A DNA stretch of 27,216 nucleotides, taken from the NCBI RefSeq assembly GCF_000485595.1, contig NW_014577213.1, forward strand, positions 5,426-32,641. Reading direction: 5' to 3'. The translations under genes were made by a program, and so were the position numbers. The stretch comes from Priapulus caudatus (Eukaryota; Priapulida; Priapulimorpha; Priapulimorphida; Priapulidae). The notes beneath the pieces are model-generated. The model ran no database searches and was not told the DNA's origin. It worked only from the letters and a program-made list of their open reading frames with translations. Position 1 is the stretch's first letter. Each line of letters starts with the position of its first letter. This document shows positions 17,007 through 26,283 of the stretch, in pieces.

Positions 17007-17945
17007 GTCAGCCTGGTGCCATACAGCCTGACCAGGCTGCGAGTCTAACGTAAATACACAGATTAGATCTTACGATATATATGCTGCATATATTGTCTTC
17101 CGATGTATCCCCGTTTTTTTAGTCAGTCGCGTAGTAGTCACGATATTGCCTGAGCAACAATTAGTGTTTTTTTCAATCCGGGTAATATGTGTAAAATGGA
17201 AATCTTTATTGTTCATTTAGTACGTCACATGTATATAATATTCAGTAAATACATCTAGAAATAAGCAATATAACGTTCTGAAAGATATATACGACCCGAA
17301 TTAAAATGAACTGATTCCCCGGGGGGTCACTATATATGCCGTTATTACCCCATGTGCGTTCCAAATTTTGCGAGTTAGGGGGGTGTTTTTCAACTTCTAA
17401 AGCGGGCCCGCGAGGGAGCAAATAGGCCCCCTTTACAAAGCTAATCCCGCAATAAGCCCTCGGGATCGTTCAAGTCAAGCACCGCGCCCGCAGTAGACCC
17501 CCTCATGACTGACCACATAGTACTCCGCCCCAGGCCCCAAACAGGTGGCCCCGTAGCACACAAAACTTGAAATTTAAAAGCAATGTAATATATTAGCCTC
17601 TCTGAATTGTATACCTGCCTGGATATACCTGCTCATGAAATTGAACTTGTCATTTTTGAGAAAATAGAGGCGAGTTGTCTATGCAGATGATACAATACAA
17701 GAAGGTTAGCTGTGATGCAGTTGTGACCAAGTTCAGTGCAATGTAACCCCAATGTAACTTAGTTGAGTATTTTAAGCTGTGACAAATAAATTCTCATAAT
17801 GTGATAAATAATCTCTCTTTTCCTTCCTTTCTTCTTGATTTGAGATTTGACACTCTCGGTTGACAGCAACAAGAGTTGCAAGTAGTCTTCTTTGAGTTGA
17901 TCACAAGTATTCCCTCCACTCTTTGCCCTCCACTTGTCTGCAAGA
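17007..17945. other. Unique sequence, no gene seen
   Basis: AT-rich to about 17310, then a GC-richer stretch (17315-17560) with oligo-G/C runs, then AT-rich again. No supported coding region on either strand. Confidence 0.4.
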
Positions 17946-18430
17946 CCTCGCAATAGGGGGTAGAACCCCGGGTAAGACTCTTTCATTGTGTATGCAATAG
18001 GAGGTGGGATATTTTCATTGTGTATGCAATAGGGGGTGCCGATGGCTCACCACTGCGATGGCTCAATGGTTGAGTGCTCGCCTCGTATGTGGAAGGTCGG
18101 GGGTTCAACTCCCGGCCGGGTCATACCAAAGACTTGAAAAATGGTACACACGGCTTCTCTGCTTAGCATTCAGCAAATAGAGATAGAGTGTGGCAAGTTA
18201 ACTCGCAGTGCTACAGTGGACTAACCCCCTACTGTAGCATTTACTGTGAAAGCAGCTGCGGGGCCACAGGGTTACAGAAACGGAGATAGGCACCGCCCTA
18301 TGCGCCTGTAGCTATACGCTATGCGTATAAAGGCGCGGGAAGGATTTTATGCAATAGGGGGTGGTATTCTTCAATTGTGTCTGCAATAGGGGTAGGGTTT
18401 TCCAATGTGCAGTTCGCACTAGGGAGCCTA
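17946..18430. repeat. Degenerate GCAATAGGGGGT minisatellite split by a SINE
   Basis: Imperfect repeats of the form TTCATTGTGTATGCAATAGG followed by GGGTG occur left (17950-18038) and right (18348-18425) of the SINE, with a period of about 36 bases and increasing decay to the right, ending near a C12 run at 18479-18490. Confidence 0.75.
18039..18347 (+). mobile_element. tRNA-derived SINE with 16-bp target duplication
   Basis: The tRNA-like head begins at about 18057: A-box TGGCTCAATGGTTGAG, anticodon-like region, and B-box GGTTCAACTCC with CGGGGG..CCCGGC pairing. A body of about 220 bases follows. TATGCAATAGGGGGTG lies at 18023-18038 and 18348-18363, directly flanking the unit, as expected of LINE-driven insertion; but this motif is also the surrounding minisatellite unit, so part of the duplication could be pre-existing. 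The 3' end AGGATTTT may be its tail. Confidence 0.75.
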
Positions 18431-18601
18431 TTATTTTTAGTGAGTATGCACATGGGGTAATGTTCTAAGAGAGAGTGACCCCCCCCCCCCCGGGACTGAT
18501 TCACACTCTAACCTTCTTAGAAACCGGTGAATGATCATAATACGTTTGCACAAGAGCCGAATGCTGCTAGTGCTAATACACGGGTACAATACACATAGTC
18601 A

Positions 18602-18615
18602 CCACTAGATGGCGC
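18602..18615 (+). promoter_or_regulatory. Candidate CTCF binding site
   Basis: CCACTAGATGGCGC matches the animal CTCF core consensus CCASYAGRKGGCRS at all 14 positions. It lies between the minisatellite and gene-free DNA upstream of the zinc-finger gene's 3' end. Binding is inferred only. Confidence 0.5.
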
Positions 18616-20224
18616 TGACAATAAATACCTACACATCCAACATACTGACTACCTTCCAGGGACCTTCCATACCCCTGATTGACATGTAGGCCTAAGTTCT
18701 ATATATGGGTCGGCCTGCGAAGCTTCGTTGAAATGTCAGCACAGTGTTATGTACAAATAATGGCAGCATGGTTCTGGCAGTGCTGCCAATTAATTGCTCA
18801 AACAGTGTTGTAATTGTTAGGCTGCTTCAACAAGCCCTAAAAGTCACATCTGCAGAAGCAAGTTCTTCTTAGTACGTAGGACACATACCCCATATTTGTG
18901 TTTCTGTGGGCGCGTGCATATGTACACACACCAAGACCTTAATTTACGAATATTTCGATTATAGATTTTCGATGCTCACGGGGATTGTAAAAACAATAGG
19001 TTAAATGCTATAATAAAATTCAATTTGGACACTACAGAACTTGGCGTATTTTATACTATTTGTTCACATTAAAATTAATTACCCAAATAAAAATAGAATC
19101 CTATGTGATGTTCATACACGAACTATCTGTCAATGTCTACAGCTGCTAGTTGTTACCAAAGTTAACTCACTCATAATTTAAGGCCTTGGCGCACACACGC
19201 ACGCACACACGCACGCACACACATATGATATCGATATTCAGATTAGTTTCTCAGAATTATTTCTTTAGCCTTATTTCAATGTGTCTGCTTTCATATTTTT
19301 CATGTTCGTCTTCAAACTTCTCTTTAATTAAATTTGCCATATCTTGACGACCTTGCCTTTCTAAGTACTCGGTAATGCTAACAAGTTTTTAACAACTTTT
19401 AAATATACTAACAAAACTTGTTCAAACAGCTGGAACGAATATATTGCTTCATAATGCGAAACCTACCGTAAAGTTCTGAATTTTGTTTGTTTTCTCATCA
19501 TCTTGGTTTCACAAAAACCATTAACAGTTTAAGACTGAATATCAAGGTATAAGAAAATCTGGCACCATTGAACAAGTCACAACATTTTTTCTAGTCTCTA
19601 GTGCCAAGCCAAAATTTCCCATACGCACATTCATTACCTGATGAAATGTTGACTAAATTATCTACAATGTTCTAGGAGACGAGTAAGTAATAAACTGTAG
19701 TGAGGTGCAGTTAACACAACAATAAAAACGATGTCGATTTGACTAAACTACAGTTTCCTGTTTCTTCACCGGTGCTGATGTAAATTAACTCCAAATCAAA
19801 AGTATAGAATCTGGAATTTTCTCAGAAACTTCTGGAAACTTCCAGCAGAAAACAGATGCAGAAAGTATCACTAAATATCACCGCCTGTGATGTGAGTTGC
19901 ATGTTAAAACAGCAGTTCCAAACCCTGTCAATCGTCAGTGGGCGGGGTTCTGGGCCAAAATCTAAATTGCCCGAGAAAATCTAAATGCCAGGGCCGATTA
20001 ATTGTCAGGAACATCAAAGTTAGTTATGTCTATCAAAATTCCAAATTGTCTAAAATAGTTATGCCAATCATAATTCTAAAATGCATGACTTTTGCATGAC
20101 ACTTCACTTCAAAAGTTACGACATTTTAGATTTGTGATGTCATAACTATGTATCATATTAAATAAGTACATTCGTTTGGTAGACTAATAATATTATATAA
20201 CAGGGTTAATTTTTACTCAACCGT
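18616..20224. other. Gene-free AT-rich DNA
   Basis: No open frame worth reporting. Contains a short CA/CACG microsatellite at 19191-19224. Confidence 0.6.
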
Positions 20225-20310
20225 GAAAATTGAAAACGTATCGCTTACGTTTCGCCTCCTGCCAGGAGGCTTTCTCAAAGCTAACTGATAATAATCAGTT
20301 TTGACCTCCA
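20225..20310 (-). repeat. Possible Penelope-like or other retroelement tail
   Basis: On the minus strand, GAAAGCCTCCTGGCAGGAGG followed by CGAAACGT is a stem-loop plus GAAACG motif of the kind seen at the ends of Penelope-like retroelements, where it derives from a hammerhead ribozyme. The conserved CTGATGA strand is not intact, so this is at best a relic. Confidence 0.25.
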
Positions 20311-20583
20311 ATCGTCTATTATTGTCAATCGTCTCTAACCACTATGTATAATGTTTCTGAGAACTGATGTCTCCTGACCTTTTGCCTTTAATATCTCTTC
20401 AGACATCTGTGCGTGATCTCTCTCATTCTCTCCCCTCTACAGCAACACCTGCAGCTTTACAGTGCTCACCTAGGATGTACCTTTGCAGCCCTGGTTTGTA
20501 TTATAAGATTTCGTAGCTCTCTACTTGGCTCTGGTCCAATGTTTCACAGACTTCCAGAGAGCTGCTGTCTATGGCCTTACAAG
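20311..20583. other. Presumed 3' UTR/flank of the zinc-finger gene
   Basis: No poly(A) signal in the expected orientation that I can identify, and no coding frame supported. Confidence 0.4.
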
Positions 20584-23481
20584 TTACAGCACTCCTGGAT
20601 CATTGTCTGTAGGTGTATGGCTATCTATTGGACCACTGTCCATTGGCATATAACCATCTACTAAATCAATATCCGCAGCTGTATAGCTGTCTACTGGACC
20701 ACTGTTTGTAGTTTTTAAGCCCGCTACTGGGCTGTAGTTAAATGACTTGCGGTCCTCTGCTGGGGTCGTGCTCAGAGTCTCACAGCTCTCCATCGGGCTG
20801 TAGGTCAGAGTTTCAGAGCTGTCTGTAGAACTGTTGCCTGCTGCTTCCCTCAGCTGAAATCGGTTATCCAGCGTCACTGCACGGACCTGTACTAGAGCGT
20901 TGTCCGTAGCCCCGTTGCCATTCACTGGGCCGTCCTCTCTGGCTTTATCACCCACGCCCGCGCCATTTCTTGAAGCTGCATTGCTCCTACCTGGCACGCA
21001 GTCGACGTTGGTAGTTTCGACTCTCTCATCTGGGTTACTGCCTGTAATTTCGCCTGTGTCTTCTAAGGAGCTGTATTTAGTCTCACCACACTCACCTATG
21101 CTATTGTCCGCCATTTCATTCTTCTCATCGTCTAGATCAATATCCGCAGCTGTATAGCTGTCTACTGGACCACTGTTTGTAGTTTTTAAGCCCGCTACTG
21201 GGCTGTAGTTAAATGATTTGCGGTCCTCTGCTGGGGTCGTGCTCAGAGTCTCACAGCTCTCCATCGGGCTGTAGGTCAGAGTTTCTGAGCTGTCTGTTGA
21301 ACTGCTGTCTGCTGCTTCCCTCAGCTGAAATCGGTTATCCAGCATCACTGCACAGACTTGTACTAGAGCGTTGTCCGTAGTCCCATTGCCATTCACTGGG
21401 CTGTCCTCTCTGGTTTTATCACCCACGCCCGCGCCATTTCTTGAAGCTGCATTGCTCCTACCTGGCATGCAGTCGACGTTGGTAGTTTCGCCTCTCTCAT
21501 CTGGGTTACTGCCTTGAGTTTCGCCTGTGTCTTCTAAGGAGCTGTATCTAGTCTCACCACACTCACCTATGCTATTGTCCACCATTTCATTCTTCTCATC
21601 GTCTAGATCGATATCTGCAGTTATGCTTGCCTCATCGTGATGCTGCAGGCTTTCCCTAGGACCTGTGACGCCACCTTCTCGTTTGTGACGCAACTTGTGT
21701 GCTCTGAACCACGCGGCATACTTGAATTCCTTATTGCAGATGTCGCACTTATACAGTCTGTCTTTCAAGTGCTCGGTCGTATGCGATCTTAACTCGCGCC
21801 GCCATGTGAAAGACTTCTGACAGACGTTGCATGTATAAGCGCTCCTCTTCATGTACTCATTGCGAGGCGACTTACGAGTGTTACTGAGCGGCGGCGTTTT
21901 CGCACATGACGCCTCCTTCTTCACGCGGTTCTGTTTAAAGTGAGTAGCATGGTGTGCTTGTAACCAGCTGTTGTACTTGAATTCCTTCTCACAAACATGA
22001 CACTTGTATACTTTCGATGAGTTTACCTGATTTTTCTTATTGTGTGCAGCTGAATGCAGCGTTAAATATTGCTTGGAAGTGAATGACTTTGAGCAAAAAT
22101 GACACCTGTATGGTTTTTTGGCTTTTTCACATTTCGTGCAAAAGAGGCCATTTAGCTCAAAGCCTGGAGTGAATCTTTTAGAGCAATTTTGACAGTTCTC
22201 GTCTAAGATTCTCGTTTGGTCTTCCCCTGTGCTAACAAAGTCTTCTAAGATTCTTATTTGGTCTTCCTCTGTGCTAACAGAGTCTTCTAAGATTCTCGTT
22301 TGGTCTTCCTCTGTGCTAACAAAGTCAGTACTATCAGCATCTTCTGACACCGACTCAGCAATGAGAGTGTGCCAACGTTGCATGTGGCTAGCTAGTGCTT
22401 TTGCGTGGTTAAATGGTGCATTACAGATGTTACACCATTGCGCGTACTCGTGATTAATCGGATGGACTCTCATGTGGTTTCCCAAATTGTTCGATTTTTT
22501 AAACGCTTCGCAACAGATGTTACACACGATGGGCTTGAGATCAGCGCCAACAAACCCACGTACGTTGAGACACTTGCACTTCCGTGAAACCTTATGACAA
22601 ATGTTGCACATGCCCTTCTTACCGCTACCCCTGGCATATTTTCGTTTCGCCAAGTACGATTTTCCCTCTCCGGTTGCCCTGTTCATAGCATTGCAGCGAT
22701 CCTTGGCCGCCACGAATACATTCTCGCATTCCGCTCCCGGCGTTTGCTCCGTGAGAGCGGCTTCCGGCTCCTGCTTCACACTGCACAACGACCACTGAGA
22801 CTCGCTCTCACGCCGGCCAACCAGATTGGAGGAAAGGAATTCCAGGAGTCCACGCGGGTTCCTATCAGGCGGCTCATCATCGTTGCTCGCCCGCGCGTCG
22901 TCTGCGCCGACGTACCGCAGAAACTCGCCGGCAAACCCGTCGCCCGTCGTCGTCGCGCTGCCGTCGTCGATGACAACCACGTCGTCGCCATCGCTGTCCA
23001 CCGTCTCGACGATCATTGGCGACCGCACGTCGGCGATTACCGGCGCCCCCTGCACGGCCGCGTTGGCGTCATTCGCTGGCGCCTCGCTGTACGCGCTCGT
23101 TACGATCAGTGGGAACGCGTCGTCGCCGCGGGTGACCGCGCGAACCTCCGCGGCAGGATGTCGTGCGTCGTCATCATAGCGATCGCACGCGAGCCAGGGC
23201 AGCGATGCAGGGGGCGCCACTGACGTCCCCGCGGCGTAGCGTCCACCGGCAACATCGAGGAATTCTGCGCCGACAGATTCGTCGTCGAAACCGCGATAGT
23301 GAAACTCTGAGTTCTCGGCCGAGTTCGGCTCAGAGTTCTGTCCTCTCGACAGCAGCAGCTTGCAGTGAATTCTCCTCGCGTGCGACACGAACTGGGAGTC
23401 GGTGAAGAAGCACTCGGCGCAGGCGAGGCAGCGGTAGAAACACGCATCGCCGAGGTCCTGTTCCGGGAACGGCGCATCCAT
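20584..23481 (-). CDS. C2H2 zinc-finger protein with repetitive acidic tail (965 aa)
   Basis: Single long open frame. I start at the ATG at 23479-23481 because it sits in a near-ideal GGCAGCCATGG context; the frame extends upstream to 23646 but begins there with GTG. Positions in the 965-aa form: an isolated C2H2 finger at 18-39; a Asp-rich region; VKQE (235-238), a SUMO consensus; a C2..C-X-C cluster near 292-304; C2H2 fingers at about 320-340, 350-371, 460-480, 494-514, 551-571 and 579-599; a C2-X14-C2 pair at 430-451; and a second SUMO-type VKKE at 520-523. Fingers have the YKCxxCxKxF pattern of sequence-specific nuclear DNA-binding proteins. Three 15-aa acidic repeats lie at about 387-428 and a 157-aa tandem duplication fills the tail. 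No KRAB, BTB or SET domain is seen; orthology not recognised. Confidence 0.88.
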   Translation of the reverse strand: MDAPFPEQDLGDACFYRCLACAECFFTDSQFVSHARRIHCKLLLSRGQNSEPNSAENSEFHYRGFDDESVGAEFLDVAGGRYAAGTSVAPPASLPWLACDRYDDDARHPAAEVRAVTRGDDAFPLIVTSAYSEAPANDANAAVQGAPVIADVRSPMIVETVDSDGDDVVVIDDGSATTTGDGFAGEFLRYVGADDARASNDDEPPDRNPRGLLEFLSSNLVGRRESESQWSLCSVKQEPEAALTEQTPGAECENVFVAAKDRCNAMNRATGEGKSYLAKRKYARGSGKKGMCNICHKVSRKCKCLNVRGFVGADLKPIVCNICCEAFKKSNNLGNHMRVHPINHEYAQWCNICNAPFNHAKALASHMQRWHTLIAESVSEDADSTDFVSTEEDQTRILEDSVSTEEDQIRILEDFVSTGEDQTRILDENCQNCSKRFTPGFELNGLFCTKCEKAKKPYRCHFCSKSFTSKQYLTLHSAAHNKKNQVNSSKVYKCHVCEKEFKYNSWLQAHHATHFKQNRVKKEASCAKTPPLSNTRKSPRNEYMKRSAYTCNVCQKSFTWRRELRSHTTEHLKDRLYKCDICNKEFKYAAWFRAHKLRHKREGGVTGPRESLQHHDEASITADIDLDDEKNEMVDNSIGECGETRYSSLEDTGETQGSNPDERGETTNVDCMPGRSNAASRNGAGVGDKTREDSPVNGNGTTDNALVQVCAVMLDNRFQLREAADSSSTDSSETLTYSPMESCETLSTTPAEDRKSFNYSPVAGLKTTNSGPVDSYTAADIDLDDEKNEMADNSIGECGETKYSSLEDTGEITGSNPDERVETTNVDCVPGRSNAASRNGAGVGDKAREDGPVNGNGATDNALVQVRAVTLDNRFQLREAAGNSSTDSSETLTYSPMESCETLSTTPAEDRKSFNYSPVAGLKTTNSGPVDSYTAADIDLVDGYMPMDSGPIDSHTPTDNDPGVL
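20665..21606 (-). repeat. Two in-frame 471-bp tandem repeats in the zinc-finger gene
   Basis: Units 20665-21135 and 21136-21606 start with the same ATC(A/G)ATATC and are about 95% identical; 471 bp is 157 codons, so the frame is kept. The unit's start recurs again at 21607. The two units differ at 13 of 157 amino acids. Confidence 0.95.
22203..22326 (-). repeat. Three 45-bp repeats coding (F/S)VSTxEDQxRILED
   Basis: Tandem 45-bp units, each containing TCTAAGATTCT(C/T)GT and TTTGGTCTTCC on the + strand, encode 15-aa acidic repeats between the third and fourth canonical C2H2 fingers. Confidence 0.93.
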
Positions 23482-23690
23482 GGCTGCCGTCGTCGCCGTT
23501 GTCGTCGTTGATCCTTGGTAATACCGCGTTAACATTGCTCCGGTCGCAACCTGTGTCGCTGCCTTTTCTCTCATTTTGCATTGGCTTATTATGTCGGATG
23601 TATATTGGCTGCAGTTCAACCTACGGAATAACATTAAATATGACACACCAAAACAAATATGTCATCATTCCAATGCATCCACAACACCTG
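23482..23690 (-). other. 5' flank of the zinc-finger gene
   Basis: Contains in-frame upstream ATGs (23632-23634, 23572-23574, 23533-23535) that would add up to 51 residues, including a poly-Thr run; their contexts are weaker than that of the ATG at 23481. No clear TATA box. Confidence 0.45.
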
Positions 23691-23820
23691 TGCACACACA
23701 CGCACGCATGCACACACCGTCACACGCACACACACACACACACATGCACACACACACACACACACGCACGCACACACACACACACACACGTACACACACA
23801 CGCACGCACACACGCACACG
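23691..23820. repeat. (CA)n/(CACG)n microsatellite
   Basis: CA repeat with CG and TA interruptions just upstream of the zinc-finger gene; the His/Thr-rich frames across it are artefacts. A short TTATG pentamer run follows at about 23846-23866. Confidence 0.95.
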
Positions 23821-23866
23821 CTTCACGGCAATCATGAAATGTTGCTATGTTATGTTATGTTATGTT

Positions 23867-24124
23867 CTCACACTTGTCTGTGTCCACTACACTGGATATA
23901 ATGACAAGGGCTATAGCTAGCCATGAGGTGTGACCTAGCTTGGGTAAAGCCAGGTAGTCAGCCTTTCCTTTAGCCAAATGGCACTGAGGGTGGTCACAGC
24001 CAGAGTTCCTTTGCGCCCTCAGTGGTTCTTTTACGTCCCCATTGGCTAGTATTTCTGGAGATGGGACCGCCATTTTACGTGGTCATTCGAGCCACGAGAG
24101 ATTCACAGTCTCCAATGTTAAAAG
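23867..24124. other. Probable dispersed repeat, no gene
   Basis: GCGCCCTCAGTGGTTC, TTTTACGTCCCC and GAGATGGGACCGCC..TTTTACGTGG have the look of a conserved dispersed non-coding repeat, but I cannot define its ends or family. Confidence 0.3.
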
Positions 24125-24286
24125 CCAGGGGCCCGTTGTCAGAAACAAAATTAGTCTTAACATTAGTCTTAACATTAACTTCCACTCGTTAACCGTTGAC
24201 AGAAACATTGTAATGTTAGGAAAACGAAAAATCCTCGCAAATATCCTCTTAACGTTACGAGAGCCCAGACCCTCTCGTAACTTTAA

Positions 24287-24375
24287 AGGGAGAGTTTACT
24301 CTAGGTTCTAGGGTTATTTTCAGCCAATTTAGGTTATAATTACACTACATAAAAAGTTTCATGGTTCAATCACCA
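24287..24375 (+). mobile_element. Solo left end of the TTAA/AGGG MITE
   Basis: TTAA (24283-24286) followed by AGGGAGAGTTTACTCTAGG and about 85 bases that match the left end of the element at 24578 closely. No right end was found, so this copy is truncated or represents a duplicated terminus. Confidence 0.65.
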
Positions 24376-24577
24376 TTAGATATTGCGATCACGTATTTCA
24401 AATTCTGTTCTTTGGTACAAATAATTTATGAGAAAAAGAAATCAAACGACGTTCGACTTTTATGTCATGACACAGAGATTCCTCACAAAGCAATAAAAAT
24501 ACGTCTCAGATAATTAAGAAAATACACCATTTAAAAATTGAGTATTAATCTATGACTATCTTTTATAGAACACTTAA

Positions 24578-25183
24578 AGGGATCGTTTACTCTAGGTTCT
24601 AGGGTTATTTTCAGTTAATTTAGGTTAATAATTCACGCTACATAAAGTTTCAAGGTTCACACTCACGCATTAGAAATATCTATTAAAAATGTTTTAAAAC
24701 TAAACAGACTACAAGGTTTGATACAACGAGCGGTGGCGCACTCAAGCCCGAACGATCGATAAGTTCGCAAAACGCACTTTCCAAGCCAAGGGTACAGACC
24801 GAGGGTGTTTCTTATTTTTTTATTAAAAGCAAAGAGGATTGTAATACTTATATTAACGGACATATAGTTTCAGTTATAATATGGATAAATTTGCCCTAAA
24901 ATGAATATCGTTCGGTTAAATAGCATTTAGGTATAAATATAATAGCACTTTTGTGATTAGCCCTCGGTCTGTAATGTGCAAAATAAATTGTCAAATACGC
25001 AACTTTTTCGGGGTGGCAGCACAATCGCGGGTGTCATGGCGCCGTTCAAATTTTGTAGCGTTGATGTGTAATTAATTATAACAATGAAATTAGGTATCTG
25101 GTAACAAATACATGTGGGTATAGACGATTTGTTATACAGTAAGTACAGTTGTATGCAGTAAAATCCTAGAGGCTACTGTCCCT
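24578..25183. mobile_element. 606-bp TTAA-flanked MITE (Kolobok- or piggyBac-like)
   Basis: Starts AGGGATCGTTTACTCTAGG and ends CCTAGAGGCTACTGTCCCT, imperfect inverted termini, with TTAA at 24574-24577 and 25184-25187. A TTAA duplication with AGGG ends fits Kolobok best. The interior has an inverted ACAGACCGAGGG/CCCTCGGTCTGT pair and no meaningful open frame. Confidence 0.75.
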
Positions 25184-25703
25184 TTAATATTAAGTTGAAA
25201 ATAACACATTTACACTACAAATTACAATTATAGTGATATTATATTTTATAATAATAAATAAAATGCGTGTTTTTCTTGAAAAACACGTCAAAATCATTAA
25301 TTATCTACCAATTATAAAACACAACAATACATTTACAAATGGCGTATGGCATTTGTTCTCTTGTTTTAACTACTTTGCCACTTTGCCACGACTCTCGCGT
25401 CTCGTGTTACAGTGTGAGAATTTGTCTTGTCGTTTTTCATCAAATATTATTTATATGTGGTTAGCCATCATAATATGCATAAATTAGTGTGATGTACAAT
25501 AAATGTGTATAAATTTAAATTTTGTGATTAATTCTCATCCAGTCAGCAGCCTTGTGACATGAAATTATGAAGTTCCTAGCTGTTATCGTGAGTTTGCTCG
25601 TAGCTACGATGTGTTTTTGTCAACGCTACTCTCGTAGCATTAACATTAGTCGTAAGTGTTATCGTAGGCGTAGCATTAACATTAGCATTCATTAACTTTA
25701 CGA
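25184..25703. other. AT-rich non-coding remainder of the outer MITE
   Basis: AT-rich sequence, then GTAGCATTAACATTAG-type subterminal repeats; no gene. Confidence 0.45.
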
Positions 25704-25737
25704 TGTTTCTGACAACGGGCACCAGGTTTTTACACCT

Positions 25738-25830
25738 TGAGAAAATTCACTGCTCCGGCCGGGGTTTGAACTCGCAGCATTCAGTGGACAGTGCACGATG
25801 CCTACCACTGGGCCACGGAGGCTCTCTTGT
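25738..25830 (-). mobile_element. tRNA-derived SINE head, minus strand
   Basis: On the minus strand: GCCTCCGTGGCCCAGTGGTA (A box), then GCGAGTTCAAACCCC (B box) and GGCCGGAGCAG, the order and spacing of a tRNA-like pol III promoter. It lies immediately right of the GCCCGTTGTCAGAAAC MITE. A functional tRNA is unlikely: the acceptor stem is not convincing. Confidence 0.55.
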
Positions 25831-25958
25831 AAGTCTTGTGACCAAGCTTTAATTGATTTGTATGATTTAACATTGAGAGACACTGTGCGCCACCACTGGC
25901 ACTGGCACCACCACGCCTAGTCTCGTTTAGATACAATAATCAATATCAATATGTAACT

Positions 25959-25985
25959 CAACAAGAGTAGAACCTACTCTTGTTG
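25959..25985. repeat. Perfect 12-bp hairpin
   Basis: CAACAAGAGTAG - AAC - CTACTCTTGTTG, a perfect stem with a 3-base loop. It is not followed by a convincing T run, and in an animal genome a terminator role is not implied. Confidence 0.8.
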
Positions 25986-26152
25986 CATCTAAGTCTCGTT
26001 GAACTACTTACGCCCTTTCAAGAGCCCAGCTTGTCAAGCGCTTGCAACACTCTTTGTCATTATATTTTTTTTCAGATTATCACGCCAACCATGTTGTGAT
26101 TTTGCGATTTGCACAGAATTATGAATTTAGTACAAAAGCAGCACCATTATAC

Positions 26153-26274
26153 TAGACTGGTACCCGTTCGCCACCTTCACTCCGGCATATATCCTTCGCT
26201 ACACTGACGTTCGTACGTCCTTCGTACACTGTCGTTAGTGTAGCGTGTGGAACTGTCGACCGGGTACCAGTCTA
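26153..26274. mobile_element. 122-bp MITE with 9-bp target duplication
   Basis: Perfect 14-bp inverted termini TAGACTGGTACCCG / CGGGTACCAGTCTA, with CCATTATAC at 26144-26152 and 26275-26283. A second inner inverted pair CGCTACACT/AGTGTAGCG makes it a foldback. A 9-10 bp duplication is typical of Mutator-like elements. Sharp ends suggest recent insertion. Confidence 0.92.
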
Positions 26275-26283
26275 CCATTATAC

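Larger units (their letters stand above)
24125..25725. mobile_element. MITE-like element with GCCCGTTGTCAGAAAC termini (hosts inner MITE)
   Basis: GGGCCCGTTGTCAGAAAC at the left and GTTTCTGACAACGGGCAC at the right are inverted, and the homology continues in TTAACATTAG/CTAATGTTAA blocks. Boundaries are uncertain by a few bases because G runs blur the left end; CAG may be the target duplication. About 600 bp of it is the later Kolobok-like insertion. Confidence 0.65.

Noticed and set aside
16479-17007. Two open frames of 74 and 98 aa on the + strand
   Set aside because: They lie entirely within the inverted MITE pair and encode its subterminal GGATCCACGGATC repeats.
18050-18125. Functional tRNA genes here, at 5610-5820 and at 25756-25822
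   Set aside because: A and B boxes are present, but acceptor stems do not pair convincingly and each is followed by a SINE-like body; SINE heads fit better.
20225-20310. Functional hammerhead ribozyme
   Set aside because: A stem followed by GAAACG is present, but the conserved CTGATGA core strand is not intact; reported only as a low-confidence relic.
23482-23646. N-terminal extension of the zinc-finger protein to 1020 aa
   Set aside because: The extreme upstream codon is GTG, not a valid animal start, and the ATG at 23481 has the best initiation context. Starts at 23634 or 23574 remain possible.
24663-24863. 66-aa minus-strand ORF in the TTAA MITE
   Set aside because: No transposase motif; the element is non-autonomous.
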